NCBI GenBank assembly: GCA_903884655.1
Contig: CAISFO010000097.1
Coordinates: forward strand, 112,430 to 176,429
Direction of reading: 5' to 3'
DNA: 64,000 nucleotides
Origin: an uncultured Holophagaceae bacterium
GTDB taxonomy: Bacteria; Acidobacteriota; Holophagae; Holophagales; Holophagaceae
In this document: one piece after another, positions 18,264 through 27,421 of the stretch
Numbering within the stretch: the stretch's first letter is position 1
How the letters are laid out: each line of letters starts with the position of its first letter
Notes under the pieces: model-generated
Databases searched by the model: none
Seen by the model: the letters and a program-made list of their open reading frames with translations, nothing else
What the model was told of the DNA's origin: nothing
Program-made: the position numbers and the translations under genes

Positions 18264-19805
18264 TCAGGGCGTCTTGAACCGCTCGGGCTCGAGGTCGTAC
18301 TTCTTGATCTTGTAGTTGAGGATCCGCTCCGTGGTCCGCAGCAGCCGAGCCGCCCGGGCACGGTTGCCCCGGGCCGATTTCAAGGTGTCCTGCAGCAGAT
18401 CTCTTTCGAAGGCCGCCACCGCATCTCCCAGACCGATGGAAGGCAGGGTCCCTGACACTTCGGCGGTCTGAAGGGAGGGTGGCAGATGGTGCGCGTGGAT
18501 CACGCCGCCTTCCGAGACGAGGATGGCCCGCTCGATGGCGTTCTCCAGTTCGCGCACATTGCCGGGCCAGTGGTAGGCCACCAGCATGTCGATGGCCGAG
18601 GTCGAGATGCGGCGCACATCCTTGCCCTGGGCCGCGGAGATCTTCTCCACGAAGTGGTCCGCCAGCAGCAGGATGTCCGCCTGGCGTTCCCGCAGGGGGG
18701 GCATGAAGAGCTCGAAGACGTGCAGGCGGTAGTAGAGATCCTCCCGGAAGCTCCCGTTCTTCACGGCAGACTCCAGATCGCGGTGGGTGGCGGTGATGAG
18801 GCGCACATCCACCTGAATGGGCTTCACCCCACCGAGCCGCTCGAATTCCCGCTCCTGCAGCACCCGCAGCAGCTTCACCTGGGTGGCTGGCGACAGTTCG
18901 CCCACTTCATCGAGGAACAAGGTGCCGCCGTGGGCCAGCTCAAAGCGCCCCTTCTTCTGGTGCCGGGCGTCGGTGAAGGCACCGGGTTCGTAGCCGAACA
19001 GCTCGGATTCGATCAGGTTCTCCGGCAGGGCGCCGCAGCTCACCTTGATGAAAGGCTTGTCCGCCCGGGGCGAGTTGTAGTGGAGGGCATGGGCCACCAG
19101 CTCCTTGCCCGTGCCGGATTCGCCCCGGATGAGCACGGTGGTGCTGCTGGGCGCGGCCTGGGCCACGGCCTCGTAGACCCGCTGCATCGCGTGGCTGTGG
19201 CCGATGAGGTGGCGCAGGTCGTAGCGCTCCCGCAGCTCCAGGCGCAGCTGCTGGTTCTCCTCCGCCAGCCGCTGCCGGTCCGCCGCCACCAGCTTGGCCA
19301 CCTTCATGGCCAATCCCACCATGGACGCCGCAATCTGGATCACTTTCGTATCCCGGTCGTAGTCCCGGTATTGGTCATAGGGCACGGTGAGGCAGAGGGT
19401 CCCGGCCGTCTTGCGGTCCAGGAAGACCGGCACGCAGAAGAAGGAGAGCTCCGTCTTCTTGCGTTTCTGCTCCCTCAGCACCCCGGTCCGATCCAGGAAC
19501 AGCGGCTCCTGGCTGGCCTGGGGCAACACCACAGCCTTCCCGCTGGCCAGCACCCGGCCATTGATCCCCTCGCCGGCCTTGTAGTGCGCCCGTTCCGTGG
19601 CCTGCTGGGAAAGCCCCCGGGCCGCTTCGATCCGCAGTCCCTTCCCCTCCTCATCCGCCAGCAGAATCGCCCCGTTCAAGGCGCCGAAGGCTTCGGCCAG
19701 GATCTCCAGCACCCGGGGGAGGGCCGAGCGGATGTCGGAGGCGGCCAGAGCATGGCTCAGCTCCAGCAGTGGCGAGAGTCGATGGACATCTTCGGGGGTG
19801 GACAT
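18264..19805 (-). CDS. GAF-domain sigma54-dependent enhancer-binding transcriptional activator (NifA/NtrC-like architecture)
   Basis: GAF-like N-term; [36 protein letters not shown] (GAFTGA variant); [35 protein letters not shown]-term Fis-type HTH. Confidence 0.93.
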   Translation of the reverse strand: MSTPEDVHRLSPLLELSHALAASDIRSALPRVLEILAEAFGALNGAILLADEEGKGLRIEAARGLSQQATERAHYKAGEGINGRVLASGKAVVLPQASQEPLFLDRTGVLREQKRKKTELSFFCVPVFLDRKTAGTLCLTVPYDQYRDYDRDTKVIQIAASMVGLAMKVAKLVAADRQRLAEENQQLRLELRERYDLRHLIGHSHAMQRVYEAVAQAAPSSTTVLIRGESGTGKELVAHALHYNSPRADKPFIKVSCGALPENLIESELFGYEPGAFTDARHQKKGRFELAHGGTLFLDEVGELSPATQVKLLRVLQEREFERLGGVKPIQVDVRLITATHRDLESAVKNGSFREDLYYRLHVFELFMPPLRERQADILLLADHFVEKISAAQGKDVRRISTSAIDMLVAYHWPGNVRELENAIERAILVSEGGVIHAHHLPPSLQTAEVSGTLPSIGLGDAVAAFERDLLQDTLKSARGNRARAARLLRTTERILNYKIKKYDLEPERFKTP

Positions 19806-19828
19806 GAAAACTCCAACATCATTCGATT

Positions 19829-19868
19829 ACAAAATTGTATCACCAAGTTCATTCATCAACATTTTTGT
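19829..19868. promoter_or_regulatory. Paired motif upstream of the activator gene, 30-bp pitch (pair 4)
   Basis: ACAAAATTGT at 19829-19838 and ACATTTTTGT at 19859-19868. Confidence 0.7.
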
Positions 19869-20101
19869 ATGATTTAACGATTCCTTCTTAGCCAGAGGCT
19901 GAAGGCCGAAGTGATGGAGAACCCCTCAAACACAAGGCGTCCATCCCTACCCCCAGCTTGACGACCCGGGTCCACTGCTCCAGGATGAAGGCCTTGGGAA
20001 CGCCCATGGTTCCTCGATCTGCCAAGCCTTCCCAGCCCTGCTCTGCGATGCCTCACGGCTTGGTCAGAGCTGATTTCGAGGTTCAGCCCCCCTTCCGGAC
20101 A

Positions 20102-20131
20102 CCCCGATCCGATCCAGGGATCGGGGTTTTC
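20102..20131 (+). terminator. Intrinsic terminator-like hairpin in the 5' leader of the DAHP synthase gene
   Basis: CCCCGATCC (20102-20110) / GGATCGGGG (20118-20126), followed by TTTTC. Confidence 0.65.
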
Positions 20132-20154
20132 ATTCCCTGCGGAAAGCCCAGATC

Positions 20155-21222
20155 ATGACCCACCAGGACCTTGAGAACCTCAATATTGAAGCCTTCGATC
20201 GGATGCCCTCCCCCGGCGAGATTCATGCGGCCCTCCCGGTTTCCGACGAGGTGGCCGCCACGGTGGCCACCGGTCGCCGCGATCTCTCCCGCATCCTGAG
20301 CCGCCAGGACCCACGCCTCATGGTGGTGGTGGGGCCCTGCAGCATCCATGACCCCGTGGCGGGCCTCGACTACGCTCGGCGACTCAAAACCCTGGCGGAT
20401 GAAGTCTCAGACACCCTGCTGCTGGTCATGCGGGTCTACTTCGAGAAGCCTCGCACGGCGGTGGGTTGGAAGGGCTTCATCAACGATCCCCGGATGGACG
20501 ACTCCTTCCACATCGAGGAGGGCGTGCGGCGCTCCCGGGAATTCCTGCTCCGCATCGGCGAGATCGGCCTCCCCGCCGCCACCGAGGCCCTGGATCCCAT
20601 CACGCCGCAGTACCTGGGTGACCTCATCGCCTGGACCGCCATCGGCGCGCGTACCTCCGAGTCCCAGACGCACCGGGAGATGTCCAGCGGCCTCTCGACG
20701 CCGGTCGGCTTCAAGAACGCCACGGACGGCGACCTCAGCGCGGCCACCAACGGCATCCTGTCGGCCTCCCACCCCCACAGCTTCCTGGGCATCAACGATC
20801 AGGGCCTGGCGGCCATCGTGCGCACCCGGGGCAACGCCCAGGGGCACCTGGTCCTGCGCGGCGGCAGTGGCCGCCCCAACTACGACACCGTCAGCATCTC
20901 CCTGGCTGAAGCCGCGTTGCGCAAGGCGGGTCTGCCCGAGAACATCGTGGTGGACTGCTCCCACGCCAACAGCCTGAAGAACCCCAAGCTCCAGCCCCTG
21001 GTCCTGCAGGATTGCGCCCACCAGATCCTCCGGGGCAACCGTTCCATCATCGGGGTCATGGTCGAGAGCTTCATCGAGGAGGGCAACCAGCCCATCCCTT
21101 CGGACCTCTCCACCCTCAAGTACGGCTGCTCCGTGACCGACGCCTGCCTCGGCTGGGACGACACCGTGAGCATGCTGAGAGCTACGCGTGCCCTGCTGAA
21201 GGACATCCTGCCGATGCGCTGA
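20155..21222 (+). CDS. aroG: 3-deoxy-7-phosphoheptulonate synthase (AroF/G/H type)
   Basis: LMVVVGPCSIHDPVAGLDYARRLKTLADEV...MRVYFEKPRTAVGWKGFINDP...VVDCSHANSLKNP; allele type (F/G/H) not assigned with certainty. Confidence 0.92.
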   Translation: MTHQDLENLNIEAFDRMPSPGEIHAALPVSDEVAATVATGRRDLSRILSRQDPRLMVVVGPCSIHDPVAGLDYARRLKTLADEVSDTLLLVMRVYFEKPRTAVGWKGFINDPRMDDSFHIEEGVRRSREFLLRIGEIGLPAATEALDPITPQYLGDLIAWTAIGARTSESQTHREMSSGLSTPVGFKNATDGDLSAATNGILSASHPHSFLGINDQGLAAIVRTRGNAQGHLVLRGGSGRPNYDTVSISLAEAALRKAGLPENIVVDCSHANSLKNPKLQPLVLQDCAHQILRGNRSIIGVMVESFIEEGNQPIPSDLSTLKYGCSVTDACLGWDDTVSMLRATRALLKDILPMR

Positions 21223-21332
21223 CCCTTCCTCTGGACCCGCGCTGGGGTGCCAGTCCAACCCTGGAGGAGAACCCATGCCCTTGCGCCAGGCACCCCTGTG
21301 GTTCAGGATGGGCCGGCGCAGTGGGGAATCCC

Positions 21333-21794
21333 ATGGGCTGGTACCGGATGCTGTTGAGCTTGATCGCCTGCCTATGGCTGGCCGGATGCGCAGATCAGAA
21401 GACGGCCAAGGTGACCGTCAAGTTCGATATCGTCGGCGGCGACAATTCATTCGGAGCCACGATCTACGCCCAGGAAGTCACTTCGGGCCAGACCCTGCTC
21501 TTCCCGTACGGGCCCCACACGCCCTACATCGCCCTGGATCTCCCGGCTCCTGGAAGGTACGTGTTCTACGCCCGCCTCGTCGAAGCCCCGGATGACTACC
21601 ACTACGGCTACACCAGCGAGTCACCGGCTGCCTACGGGCATGGCACCCGAGGCGGCACCCAGGATCCCGCCAAGGCCAGCCTCATTGCGGTCGACACGAA
21701 GCCCGGAGGCCACTACAAGGCCTACATCAACGACTACCGGGCCATCCTTCCGGTGCCAGGAGGGCCGGTAAAGGTGCCCTGGCGCCTGGAGTAG
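21333..21794 (+). CDS. Hypothetical lipoprotein
   Basis: MGWYRMLLSLIACLWLAGCADQ lipobox; beta-rich remainder. Confidence 0.65.
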   Translation: MGWYRMLLSLIACLWLAGCADQKTAKVTVKFDIVGGDNSFGATIYAQEVTSGQTLLFPYGPHTPYIALDLPAPGRYVFYARLVEAPDDYHYGYTSESPAAYGHGTRGGTQDPAKASLIAVDTKPGGHYKAYINDYRAILPVPGGPVKVPWRLE

Positions 21795-21818
21795 CGCCCT
21801 CGTTTCCGCCAGCGCCAA

Positions 21819-23258
21819 TCAGCGCTTCCCCGACAGCAGGTTCTTTGCCAGCTTGCCCAGCCTGGCCACGTCCACCTCCGCCTTGTCCGACCAGCAGGAG
21901 GCGTTGAGGCGCACGAAGTCGTTGAACTTGTGGGTTGGGGAGAAGATGTAGCCCGGGGCAATGGCGATGAAGGCCCGGAGTGCCTCCTGGTAGAGCAGCA
22001 TGGAGTCCAGCTTCCCCGGCAGCTGCACCCAGAGGACGAAGCCCCCGCCCGGTTCCGTGATCCGGGTGCCCTCGGGGAAGTGGTGGAGGATCGCCGCCGA
22101 CATCAGCTCCACCTTCTGGGCGTAGGCCCGGCGGATCTTCCGGAGGTGGTGGTCGTAGCCGCCGCTTTCGAGAAAGCGGGCGATGGTCAGCTGGGGCAGG
22201 ACGGAGGTGCGGATGTTCAAAGCGTACTTCTGGCACTGCACTTCCCGGTAGAACCGTCCCGGTGCCACCCAGCCGATGCGGAAGCCCGGCGAGATGTCCT
22301 TGGAGAAGGAGGAGCAGAGCATCACCAGACCATCCTTGTCGAAGGACTTGGCGACCTGCGGCCGGCGGTCGGAAAAGTGCAGCTCTCCATTGATGTCATC
22401 CTCGATGAGCGGAATCTCCCGGGCACTGAGGATCTCCACCAGTTCCCGCTTGTCCTCGTCCTCCATGAGGCTCCCTGTGGGGTTGCTGAAGTTCGTCATG
22501 GCCACCACGGCCTTGATGGGGTGGTTCTCCACCGCGAAGCGCAGGGCGTCCAGGCTCAGCCCCTTGCGAGGATGGGAGGGGATCTCGATCACCCGCAGGT
22601 GCAGGGACTCGATGGCCAGCAGGATGCCGAAGTAGGCGGGCGACTCGATGGCCACCAAATCGCCGGGTTTGCAGACCGCCTGCAGGCAGATGTGCAGCGC
22701 CTCCGTGCAGCCTGCGGTGATGACAATCTCGCTGGGCGAGATGTCGCAGCCGTAGCTGAAGGCCCGCTGGGCCACCTGGATGCGCAGGTCCTCCCGGCCC
22801 TGCACCGCTTCGCCGACGTGGTGGGGGAACTTCCCGTCCCGCGCCAGTTCCGCCAGGATGCGGTTCAGCTTGGTGCTGGGGAGCAGGTCCGGGTCAGGCA
22901 GGGCCGCGCCGAACTGGGCGAAATCGAGGTTGATGGTGTCGTGGATGAGGCGGAGGGAGACTTCATCGATGCTGATGCTGGTGGGATCGCCCTGCAGCGG
23001 CTCGAAGTCCGGCTCAGGCAGCGGCTTCCGGGACTGGAGCTTCACGTAGTAGCCGGACTGGGGGCGGGCCTCGATGATGCCGCGGGTCTCCAGCACCTGG
23101 TAGGCCTGGAGCACTGTCGAAAAGCTGATGCCACGCTGCACACTGGATTCCCGGATTGAGGGAATCCGGCTGTTCACGGGAAAGGTGCCCGCGCGGATCT
23201 GACCCTCCAGCTCCTGGGCGAAGCGCTCGTACAGTGGGCTCTTCTTGGGTTCTTTCAT
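21819..23258 (-). CDS. MocR/PdxR-type GntR-HTH aminotransferase-like transcriptional regulator
   Basis: N-term wHTH (LYERFAQELEGQIRAGTFPVNSRIPSIRESSVQRGISFSTVLQAYQVLE) fused to class I aminotransferase fold (TAGCTEALHICLQAVCKPGD...CSSFSKDISPGFRIGWV). Confidence 0.92.
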   Translation of the reverse strand: MKEPKKSPLYERFAQELEGQIRAGTFPVNSRIPSIRESSVQRGISFSTVLQAYQVLETRGIIEARPQSGYYVKLQSRKPLPEPDFEPLQGDPTSISIDEVSLRLIHDTINLDFAQFGAALPDPDLLPSTKLNRILAELARDGKFPHHVGEAVQGREDLRIQVAQRAFSYGCDISPSEIVITAGCTEALHICLQAVCKPGDLVAIESPAYFGILLAIESLHLRVIEIPSHPRKGLSLDALRFAVENHPIKAVVAMTNFSNPTGSLMEDEDKRELVEILSAREIPLIEDDINGELHFSDRRPQVAKSFDKDGLVMLCSSFSKDISPGFRIGWVAPGRFYREVQCQKYALNIRTSVLPQLTIARFLESGGYDHHLRKIRRAYAQKVELMSAAILHHFPEGTRITEPGGGFVLWVQLPGKLDSMLLYQEALRAFIAIAPGYIFSPTHKFNDFVRLNASCWSDKAEVDVARLGKLAKNLLSGKR

Positions 23259-23294
23259 GGATGCCCTTCCTCACGCGTTCCGACACATGGTCAG

Positions 23295-23399
23295 CTAACA
23301 GTTTCTGAAAAGCCATAACAGTTGGCCAATCATTTTAGATAACACATGCATTGTATCTAAACTGTACCGATCATAATTTTATTGTAGTGTCACTGTTAT
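23295..23399. promoter_or_regulatory. Candidate MocR operator region
   Basis: CTAACAGTT (23295) and ATAACAGTT (23315) 20 bp apart; AACTGT (23360) and ACTGTTAT (23392) inverted; central dyad TTAGATA-N12-TATCTAA (23335-23360). Confidence 0.55.
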
Positions 23400-23466
23400 G
23401 CCGCCTCCGGGGCGCCTACCTTTTGGGTGTGGCGAGACATCGCCCCCTTGGAAGACGGAGAGTGAC

Positions 23467-23757
23467 ATGACTGAACATGCGATCAAGCTGATCTCGTTTG
23501 GAAGACCCGCTGTTGATACCTGCGCCCCCATTTTCGGGACCGTGAAGTTCGAACGGGTCGCCACCTTCACCGGCCTGGAGGGCCAGCAGGTCCGCTGCAC
23601 CTCCGGGTACCTCTGGCTCACGGTCGAGAATGACCGGGACGACCACGTGATCCACCCTGGCGATGCCTTCCTGGTCCCCAACCGTGGCACGGTCATCGTG
23701 GGCGGCAAGGGGGGCTATGTGGTCGAGCCGTACTCTTCCATCGCCAAGGCCGTCTGA
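23467..23757 (+). CDS. DUF2917-like small protein
   Basis: LEGQQVRCTSGYLWLTVENDRDDHVIHPGDAFLVPNRGTVIVGG; divergent from the MocR gene. Confidence 0.7.
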   Translation: MTEHAIKLISFGRPAVDTCAPIFGTVKFERVATFTGLEGQQVRCTSGYLWLTVENDRDDHVIHPGDAFLVPNRGTVIVGGKGGYVVEPYSSIAKAV

Positions 23758-23841
23758 CCCTTCCGGAATTTCAGCGCTCGGGAAAATGAGGCCCTGGTGG
23801 CGATTTCGCCCCAGGGCTTCACTGCGGATCTCCGTCGAAAA

Positions 23842-24285
23842 TCAGGTCCTGGGGTCCGCCCGGATGACGAGCACATCACCCGCCGCCCGGCGGATGACCC
23901 GCTCCACGGTGCTGCCGAGATGAAACGCCTCTAGGGCGCTGTGCCCCTTGTGCCCAAGCAACAGGAGGGTATCCGCGTCCGCCTGTTCCGCCAGGCATCT
24001 GGCGGGGTTCCCTGTTCGGATCAGCCCTTGGCTTCCCGGATAGGGTTCCAGCCATTGGTCCAGCAGCTTCCGGGCATTCGGTTCGAAGGTCTCGAACCAG
24101 GCGGGATCACCCATGGGCACATGGGCGCTGAACAGGGGTGGATCAGGATGCGCCACCACATGGATGGCTGTCAGTGGAACGCCGAGTCGCTGGGCCCACA
24201 GGGAAGCACGAGCCAGGGTCACCCGGCTGGCCTCCGAGAAATCGATGCCGACCAGGATGCGCTTCAGCACGGTCGCCTCGCTCAT
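23842..24285 (-). CDS. Universal stress protein (UspA family)
   Basis: VLKRILVGIDFSEASRVTLARASLWAQRLGVPLTAIHVV...LLLGHKGHSALEAFHLGSTVERVIRRAAGDVLVIR. Confidence 0.9.
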   Translation of the reverse strand: MSEATVLKRILVGIDFSEASRVTLARASLWAQRLGVPLTAIHVVAHPDPPLFSAHVPMGDPAWFETFEPNARKLLDQWLEPYPGSQGLIRTGNPARCLAEQADADTLLLLGHKGHSALEAFHLGSTVERVIRRAAGDVLVIRADPRT

Positions 24286-24416
24286 GGCGGGCCCAATGTA
24301 GGTCCGTCCCGATGTGGTTCGCGTCACAAGGCGCCGGGCGGAGGCCCGTCCCGGATGGACGATCAGCCCCGAAGCGGGGCGCATTCGCATCCCGCTTCAG
24401 GGCTGGAATGGCCCAT

Positions 24417-26456
24417 CTATGCCCTCAGGGCCTTGGCCGCCAGTTCGAGGACATCGGTGGTCGCCACGCCCTCATGGCCGGTCTCGCCGGCCGCGTTGTT
24501 CAGCATGACGTTGCAGAAGGGGCAGCCGACGGCGATGGTGGTGGCCTTGGTCTCCAGGGCCTGCTCGAAACGCTCGTGGTTCACGCGCTTGCCCAGGTGC
24601 TCCTCCAGCCAGAACCGGCCACCGCCTGCGCCACAGCACATGGTGGCTTCGCCGTGCTTTTCCATCTCCGTGAGCTTCACGCCAGGGATGGCGTCAAGGA
24701 TCGCCCGGGGCGCCTCCACCTGGCCATTGATGCGGCTGAGGTAGCAGGGGTCGTGGTAGGTCAGGTCCACATCCACGGTCTGTTCCAGCTTCAGCTTGCC
24801 CGCCGCGAGGAGCTTCGCCACCAGCTCGGTGCCGTGCACCACCTCGAACTCTCCGCCGAAGGCCGGGTACTCGTTCTTCAGGGTGTTGAGGCAATGGGGA
24901 CAGTTGGTGATGACCTTCTTCACGCTGTAGCCCTTGAGCACTTCCACATTGGCTTCCGTCGCGGTCTGGAAGAGGTACTCGTTCCCCAGGCGCCGAGCGG
25001 ATTCGCAGGTGCAGCTTTCCTCGGTGCCAAGGATGGCGAAGGACACCTCCGCCGCCTTCAGCAGCTTCACCAGGGCCTGGGAAACCTTCTGGCCGGCCGC
25101 ATCGTAGGATCCTGCGCAGCCCACCCAGAAGAGGTACTCGGCCTCGGGATTCTCGGCCATCGTCGGCACCTCGAGCCCTTCGGCCCACTTGGCCCGGTCC
25201 ACCTTGGCCAGGTTCCAGGGGTTGCCCTGGCGCTCCATGCCCTTGAAGGCCACCTGAGCCTCGGCCGGGAAGTTGCTCTCTTCCAGGGTGAGGTAGCGCC
25301 TCATGCCTACGAGCTTGTCCACGAAGCTGATCTGCAGCGGACAGGCCCACTCGCAGTAGCCACAGCTGGTGCAGGCCCAGATGGTGTCCTGGCTGATCCA
25401 GCCTTCGAGCTGCTCCTTGCTCCAGGGCGCGACTTCGTCATCGCGCTTCCAGAAGGAGCCTTCCGGCACGGGGCCGCCGATGAGCAGGCGGTCCTCGGGC
25501 ACGGCCTGATCCTGGCCCATCTGATCCAGGGGCGTGGCCTTCAGGTAGTCGCGGAGGTCATTGCCGAAATCCTTCGGACGGAGCGGCTTTCCCGTCAGCG
25601 TGGTGGGGCAGTTCTCCAGGCAGCGGCCGCATTCCACGCAGGTGTAGAAGTCGAGCATCTGCTTCCAGGTGAAGTCCTGGATCTTGTTGATGCCGAAGTG
25701 CTCGGCCTCCATGTCCATGGGCTTGAGGTTCTTCTGCGGCTCCAGCTCGCGGAAGTAGATGTTGAAGAGCGAGGTGAAGACATGGAAGTGCTTGGAGTAG
25801 GGCAGGAAGTTGGCGAAGAAGTAGAGGACCGCCAGGTGCAGCCACCACATGGTCTTGTAGAGCACCAGCAGGCCTGTGCCACCCAGGGGCCGCAGCAGGT
25901 TGGCGACGAAGAGACTGACCGGGGCCCAGGCCTTCCAGGCCGGATTGTGCAGCCAGATGTAGGCGCCATCCGCCAGCAGGTCCGTCACCATCAGGGCGCC
26001 GATGAGGCTCAGGGTGGCCCAGGCATCCCAGGAATTCTCCAGCCGCCAGGGCTTGATCACCAGGCGCCGGAAGGCGGCCAGTCCCAGACCCAGGAGCACC
26101 AGGGCCTCGAATACATCCTTGGTGGTCTGGTAGCCGTACCCGAAGCCCCCCAGGGCCTCGGTCATGTGGAAGGCAGGGAAAAGGCCCTCCAGCACCAGAC
26201 CAATGGAGCGCAAGGACAGCACGCAGAAGCCCCAGAAGATGAGGATGTGATAGAAGCCCGCGTACTTGTCCCGCACCATGCGCTGCTGCAGCAGCGCCAG
26301 GGTGAACACGCCCTTCAGGCGGACCCAGGGCTGGTCGAAGCGGTTGTCCGGCAGGCCGGCCTTCAGCGTGGCCAGCCGTAGCCGGATGGTCCAGGCGAAG
26401 AAGCCCAGGGCTCCCAGCGTCATGATCCAGAAAAGCGCGATTTCCAGGGCCTTCAT
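24417..26456 (-). CDS. Membrane-bound heterodisulfide reductase-related Fe-S oxidoreductase (NarI-like + 4Fe-4S + CCG domains)
   Basis: N-term TM helices; CVECGRCLENCP and CTSCGYCEWACP ferredoxin motifs; CCG motifs (CPHCLNTLKNEYP, MCCGAGGGRFWLEE). Confidence 0.88.
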   Translation of the reverse strand: MKALEIALFWIMTLGALGFFAWTIRLRLATLKAGLPDNRFDQPWVRLKGVFTLALLQQRMVRDKYAGFYHILIFWGFCVLSLRSIGLVLEGLFPAFHMTEALGGFGYGYQTTKDVFEALVLLGLGLAAFRRLVIKPWRLENSWDAWATLSLIGALMVTDLLADGAYIWLHNPAWKAWAPVSLFVANLLRPLGGTGLLVLYKTMWWLHLAVLYFFANFLPYSKHFHVFTSLFNIYFRELEPQKNLKPMDMEAEHFGINKIQDFTWKQMLDFYTCVECGRCLENCPTTLTGKPLRPKDFGNDLRDYLKATPLDQMGQDQAVPEDRLLIGGPVPEGSFWKRDDEVAPWSKEQLEGWISQDTIWACTSCGYCEWACPLQISFVDKLVGMRRYLTLEESNFPAEAQVAFKGMERQGNPWNLAKVDRAKWAEGLEVPTMAENPEAEYLFWVGCAGSYDAAGQKVSQALVKLLKAAEVSFAILGTEESCTCESARRLGNEYLFQTATEANVEVLKGYSVKKVITNCPHCLNTLKNEYPAFGGEFEVVHGTELVAKLLAAGKLKLEQTVDVDLTYHDPCYLSRINGQVEAPRAILDAIPGVKLTEMEKHGEATMCCGAGGGRFWLEEHLGKRVNHERFEQALETKATTIAVGCPFCNVMLNNAAGETGHEGVATTDVLELAAKALRA

Positions 26457-26614
26457 GGGGTCCCTCCATGCGATGAACGTTCATAACGGGCCGCGGCGCG
26501 ACGTCGAGGTCCCATATATTGTCTCACCCGGCTATCAAGTATGGTGTAAGGCCCAGTGTAGCCGTGGCCATGACAAACTGAAGGCCCGACCTTGGGTCAG
26601 CACAGGAGTCGACA

Positions 26615-26968
26615 TTGGCACCTCCCGAACCCCTGCATTTTGAAGCCGCAGTGACCCGTCCCCTGTCCGTGGTCTTCAAGGTTGGCGACCTCTGGGAAGG
26701 CCATGACTACACGGTGGAGATCATCGCTTCGCGCCAGGGCCTGGACGGCTTCGACGTGGTGGTGGACTTCCGGGACCTGGAGAGGGCCCTGGACCGCAGC
26801 CTGGTCCCCCTGCAGGGACGGCTGCTCTCGGACCTGGGCCTGGACGGCCCCCTGGCCCTGGCCCAACGACTCCTGGCTGAGCTCGCCCCCTTCGTGCCGG
26901 TCCCCGCCCGCCTCAAGGAAGTGGCGCTGACGGACGGGACGGGGCGGAAGCTGGCCGTGAGGGCCTAG
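26615..26968 (+). CDS. 6-pyruvoyl-tetrahydropterin synthase-like protein (divergent)
   Basis: GHDYTVEIIASRQGLDGFDVVVDFRDLERALDRSLVPL resembles the PTPS core; N-terminal catalytic Cys/His region not apparent. Confidence 0.55.
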   Translation: MAPPEPLHFEAAVTRPLSVVFKVGDLWEGHDYTVEIIASRQGLDGFDVVVDFRDLERALDRSLVPLQGRLLSDLGLDGPLALAQRLLAELAPFVPVPARLKEVALTDGTGRKLAVRA

Positions 26969-26973
26969 GGCGG

Positions 26974-27405
26974 ATGCGCCCCTTCATCCCTATTGCCGCC
27001 CTCGCGCTCGCTCTGTCACCGCTATTGGTGGTCCATCCCGTGCGGGTCTCAGGACGCAGCATGGAACCCGCCCTCAGGGACGGAGATCTGCGCTGGGCCC
27101 TGCGCGCCTGGGCCAGCCACCTGCCGCAACGAGGGGAGATCTGGCTCGTGGAAGGCCCCCATGGCAGCTCGGTGAAGCGGGTGCTGGGCCTGCCCGGCGA
27201 GACGGTGACTTGGCGTGGCCCGGATGTCTGGATCAGCGGCCGACGGCTCGATGAGCCCTGGGTCGTCCATCCCGAACGCAATGGGGACGGGCAATCTCTT
27301 TGCGGCCCAGGCTACCTGGTCCTCGGTGACAACCGTCCCGATAGCCAGGATGGACGCGCCTGGGGGCCAGTTCCAGCCCAGGCGCTGCGAGGTCGCTTGC
27401 TTTAA
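26974..27405 (+). CDS. Signal peptidase I-like (S26) protein
   Basis: VRVSGRSMEPALRDGD...SSVKRVLGLPGETVTW...YLVLGDNRPDSQDGRAWGPV. Confidence 0.85.
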   Translation: MRPFIPIAALALALSPLLVVHPVRVSGRSMEPALRDGDLRWALRAWASHLPQRGEIWLVEGPHGSSVKRVLGLPGETVTWRGPDVWISGRRLDEPWVVHPERNGDGQSLCGPGYLVLGDNRPDSQDGRAWGPVPAQALRGRLL

Positions 27406-27421
27406 GGCGCCGTTGCGAAAC

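Noticed and set aside
18264-19805. Assigning the activator as NifA
   Set aside because: Domain layout fits, but no nif genes are present in the window and the associated motif is not TGT-N10-ACA; called only as a GAF/sigma54 activator.
24138-26381. 747-aa plus-strand ORF opposite the Fe-S oxidoreductase
   Set aside because: Shadow ORF; the opposite strand has clear ferredoxin and CCG motifs.
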